Of a stretch of 14,942 nt of DNA, positions 14,416 to 14,942 are shown piece by piece (position 1 is the stretch's first letter; every line of letters begins with the position of its first letter). Below the pieces are notes generated by a model. That model was not told the origin of the DNA. It saw only the letters and a program-made list of their open reading frames with translations, and searched no databases. Source of the DNA: a bacterium (GTDB lineage: Bacteria; Krumholzibacteriota; Krumholzibacteriia; LZORAL124-64-63); NCBI GenBank assembly GCA_030591105.1, contig JAUVBS010000009.1:1-14942 (forward strand), written 5' to 3'. The position numbers and the translations under genes were made by a program.

Positions 14416-14942
14416 TGACGGCGCTGCCCAGCCAATTACCGCCGCCTGCGGCGCCGCGATCCAGCAACGGCGCCGGGTCAGCGACCGCAGCGAACGGCGA
14501 ACACTCCGGCCCGGAAGCGGGCCAAACGACCGTGGACCAATTCGGCTCGTTACTCGATCGGTCTCGCCCGGCAGACCGGGACGACGGCCGTCGGTGCGAT
14601 CGACGCGACCAGACCGACAATGCCGCCGGCCATGCCGGCGTCGAAGCGAAGGTTTCGAACGACGCAATTGCGCTGGATCGTCGCGATCCAGCCAGTGGAG
14701 CGGGCCGTGTCGGGGGGACAGGAACTGCAGCTTCCGGTAACCCCCGCGGACGGCACCCATCAGGTGCGAGACCGCTTGCCGAGACGGCAGCGCCCAGGGA
14801 TGCTCGCCCGGCCGCCAACGGCACTTCTAACGGAACTGAGGTGAGCTCGCGACCAGGACCAGTGACGTCCGGTGTGGACGGCGCCGGCGTTTCCGCAGCG
14901 GCCGCCAGTTCAACCTCAACTCCGACCGACGCGCACAATTCC
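14415..14942 (+). CDS. fliK: Probable flagellar hook-length control protein FliK, N-terminal part (3' partial)
   Basis: An open frame starts at ATG 14415, overlapping the previous stop (TGATG) with GGGGAG at 14402-14407, and continues without a stop for 176 codons to the right edge. The translation is of low complexity, rich in Ala, Gly, Ser, Thr, Pro, Arg and Asp (for example PPPAAPRSSNGAGSATAANG), with one FliK-like patch near residue 41 (VDQFGSLLDRSR). FliK proteins have such disordered N-terminal halves, which act as a secreted ruler for hook length, while the conserved C-terminal switch domain would lie beyond the window. The identification rests on composition and on position after a MotE/YlxF-like gene. 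Confidence 0.7.
   Translation, partial: MTALPSQLPPPAAPRSSNGAGSATAANGEHSGPEAGQTTVDQFGSLLDRSRPADRDDGRRCDRRDQTDNAAGHAGVEAKVSNDAIALDRRDPASGAGRVGGTGTAASGNPRGRHPSGARPLAETAAPRDARPAANGTSNGTEVSSRPGPVTSGVDGAGVSAAAASSTSTPTDAHNS

Overview
This window is a flagellar gene cluster from a GC-rich, Gram-negative bacterium, with all genes on the + strand. The order flgB-flgC-fliE-fliF-fliG-fliH-fliI-fliJ, then a MotE/YlxF-like gene and fliK, preceded by two histidine kinase/NtrC-type regulator pairs, resembles Desulfobacterota (former Deltaproteobacteria) and related lineages. That lineage call is inference from gene order and general protein character; no 16S or marker gene is present.

Layout. Positions 1-3544 hold a large multidomain histidine kinase, cut by the left edge, translationally coupled (ATGA overlap) to a sigma-54-dependent response regulator. 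Positions 3545-4010 are non-coding, rich in inverted repeats, and end in a good sigma-54 promoter (GG 3965-3966, GC 3977-3978). From there a tightly packed set of genes runs to 13696: an exported helical-repeat protein, a FlgN-like chaperone, a small soluble histidine kinase, a second NtrC-type regulator (FlrB/FlrC or FleS/FleR type), the rod genes flgB, flgC and fliE, the MS ring fliF, the rotor switch fliG, and the export ATPase group fliH, fliI and fliJ. Many junctions overlap or are nearly touching, so this is probably one operon. Positions 13697-13890 hold an AT-rich island and a second strong sigma-54 promoter (13821-13835), followed by a MotE/YlxF-like membrane protein and the N-terminal 176 codons of a probable fliK that runs off the right edge.

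How the genes fit together. FliE, FlgB and FlgC form the adaptor and proximal rod on the FliF ring. FliG binds FliF and carries the torque-generating residues. FliH, FliI and FliJ energise and feed the type III export gate, FlgN-like proteins chaperone hook-filament junction subunits, and FliK sets hook length. The second kinase/regulator pair lies inside the structural operon, which itself appears to start at a sigma-54 promoter. This suggests a feedback circuit in which early flagellar genes encode the activator of sigma-54-dependent flagellar promoters.

I found no RNA genes, mobile elements, CRISPR arrays or defence genes. The window is mostly recognisable flagellar machinery. The less explained parts are the regulatory layout, the exported protein at 4011-4757, the minimal kinase with an atypical H-box, the GAFTDA variant in the first regulator, and the structured 466-base intergenic region.
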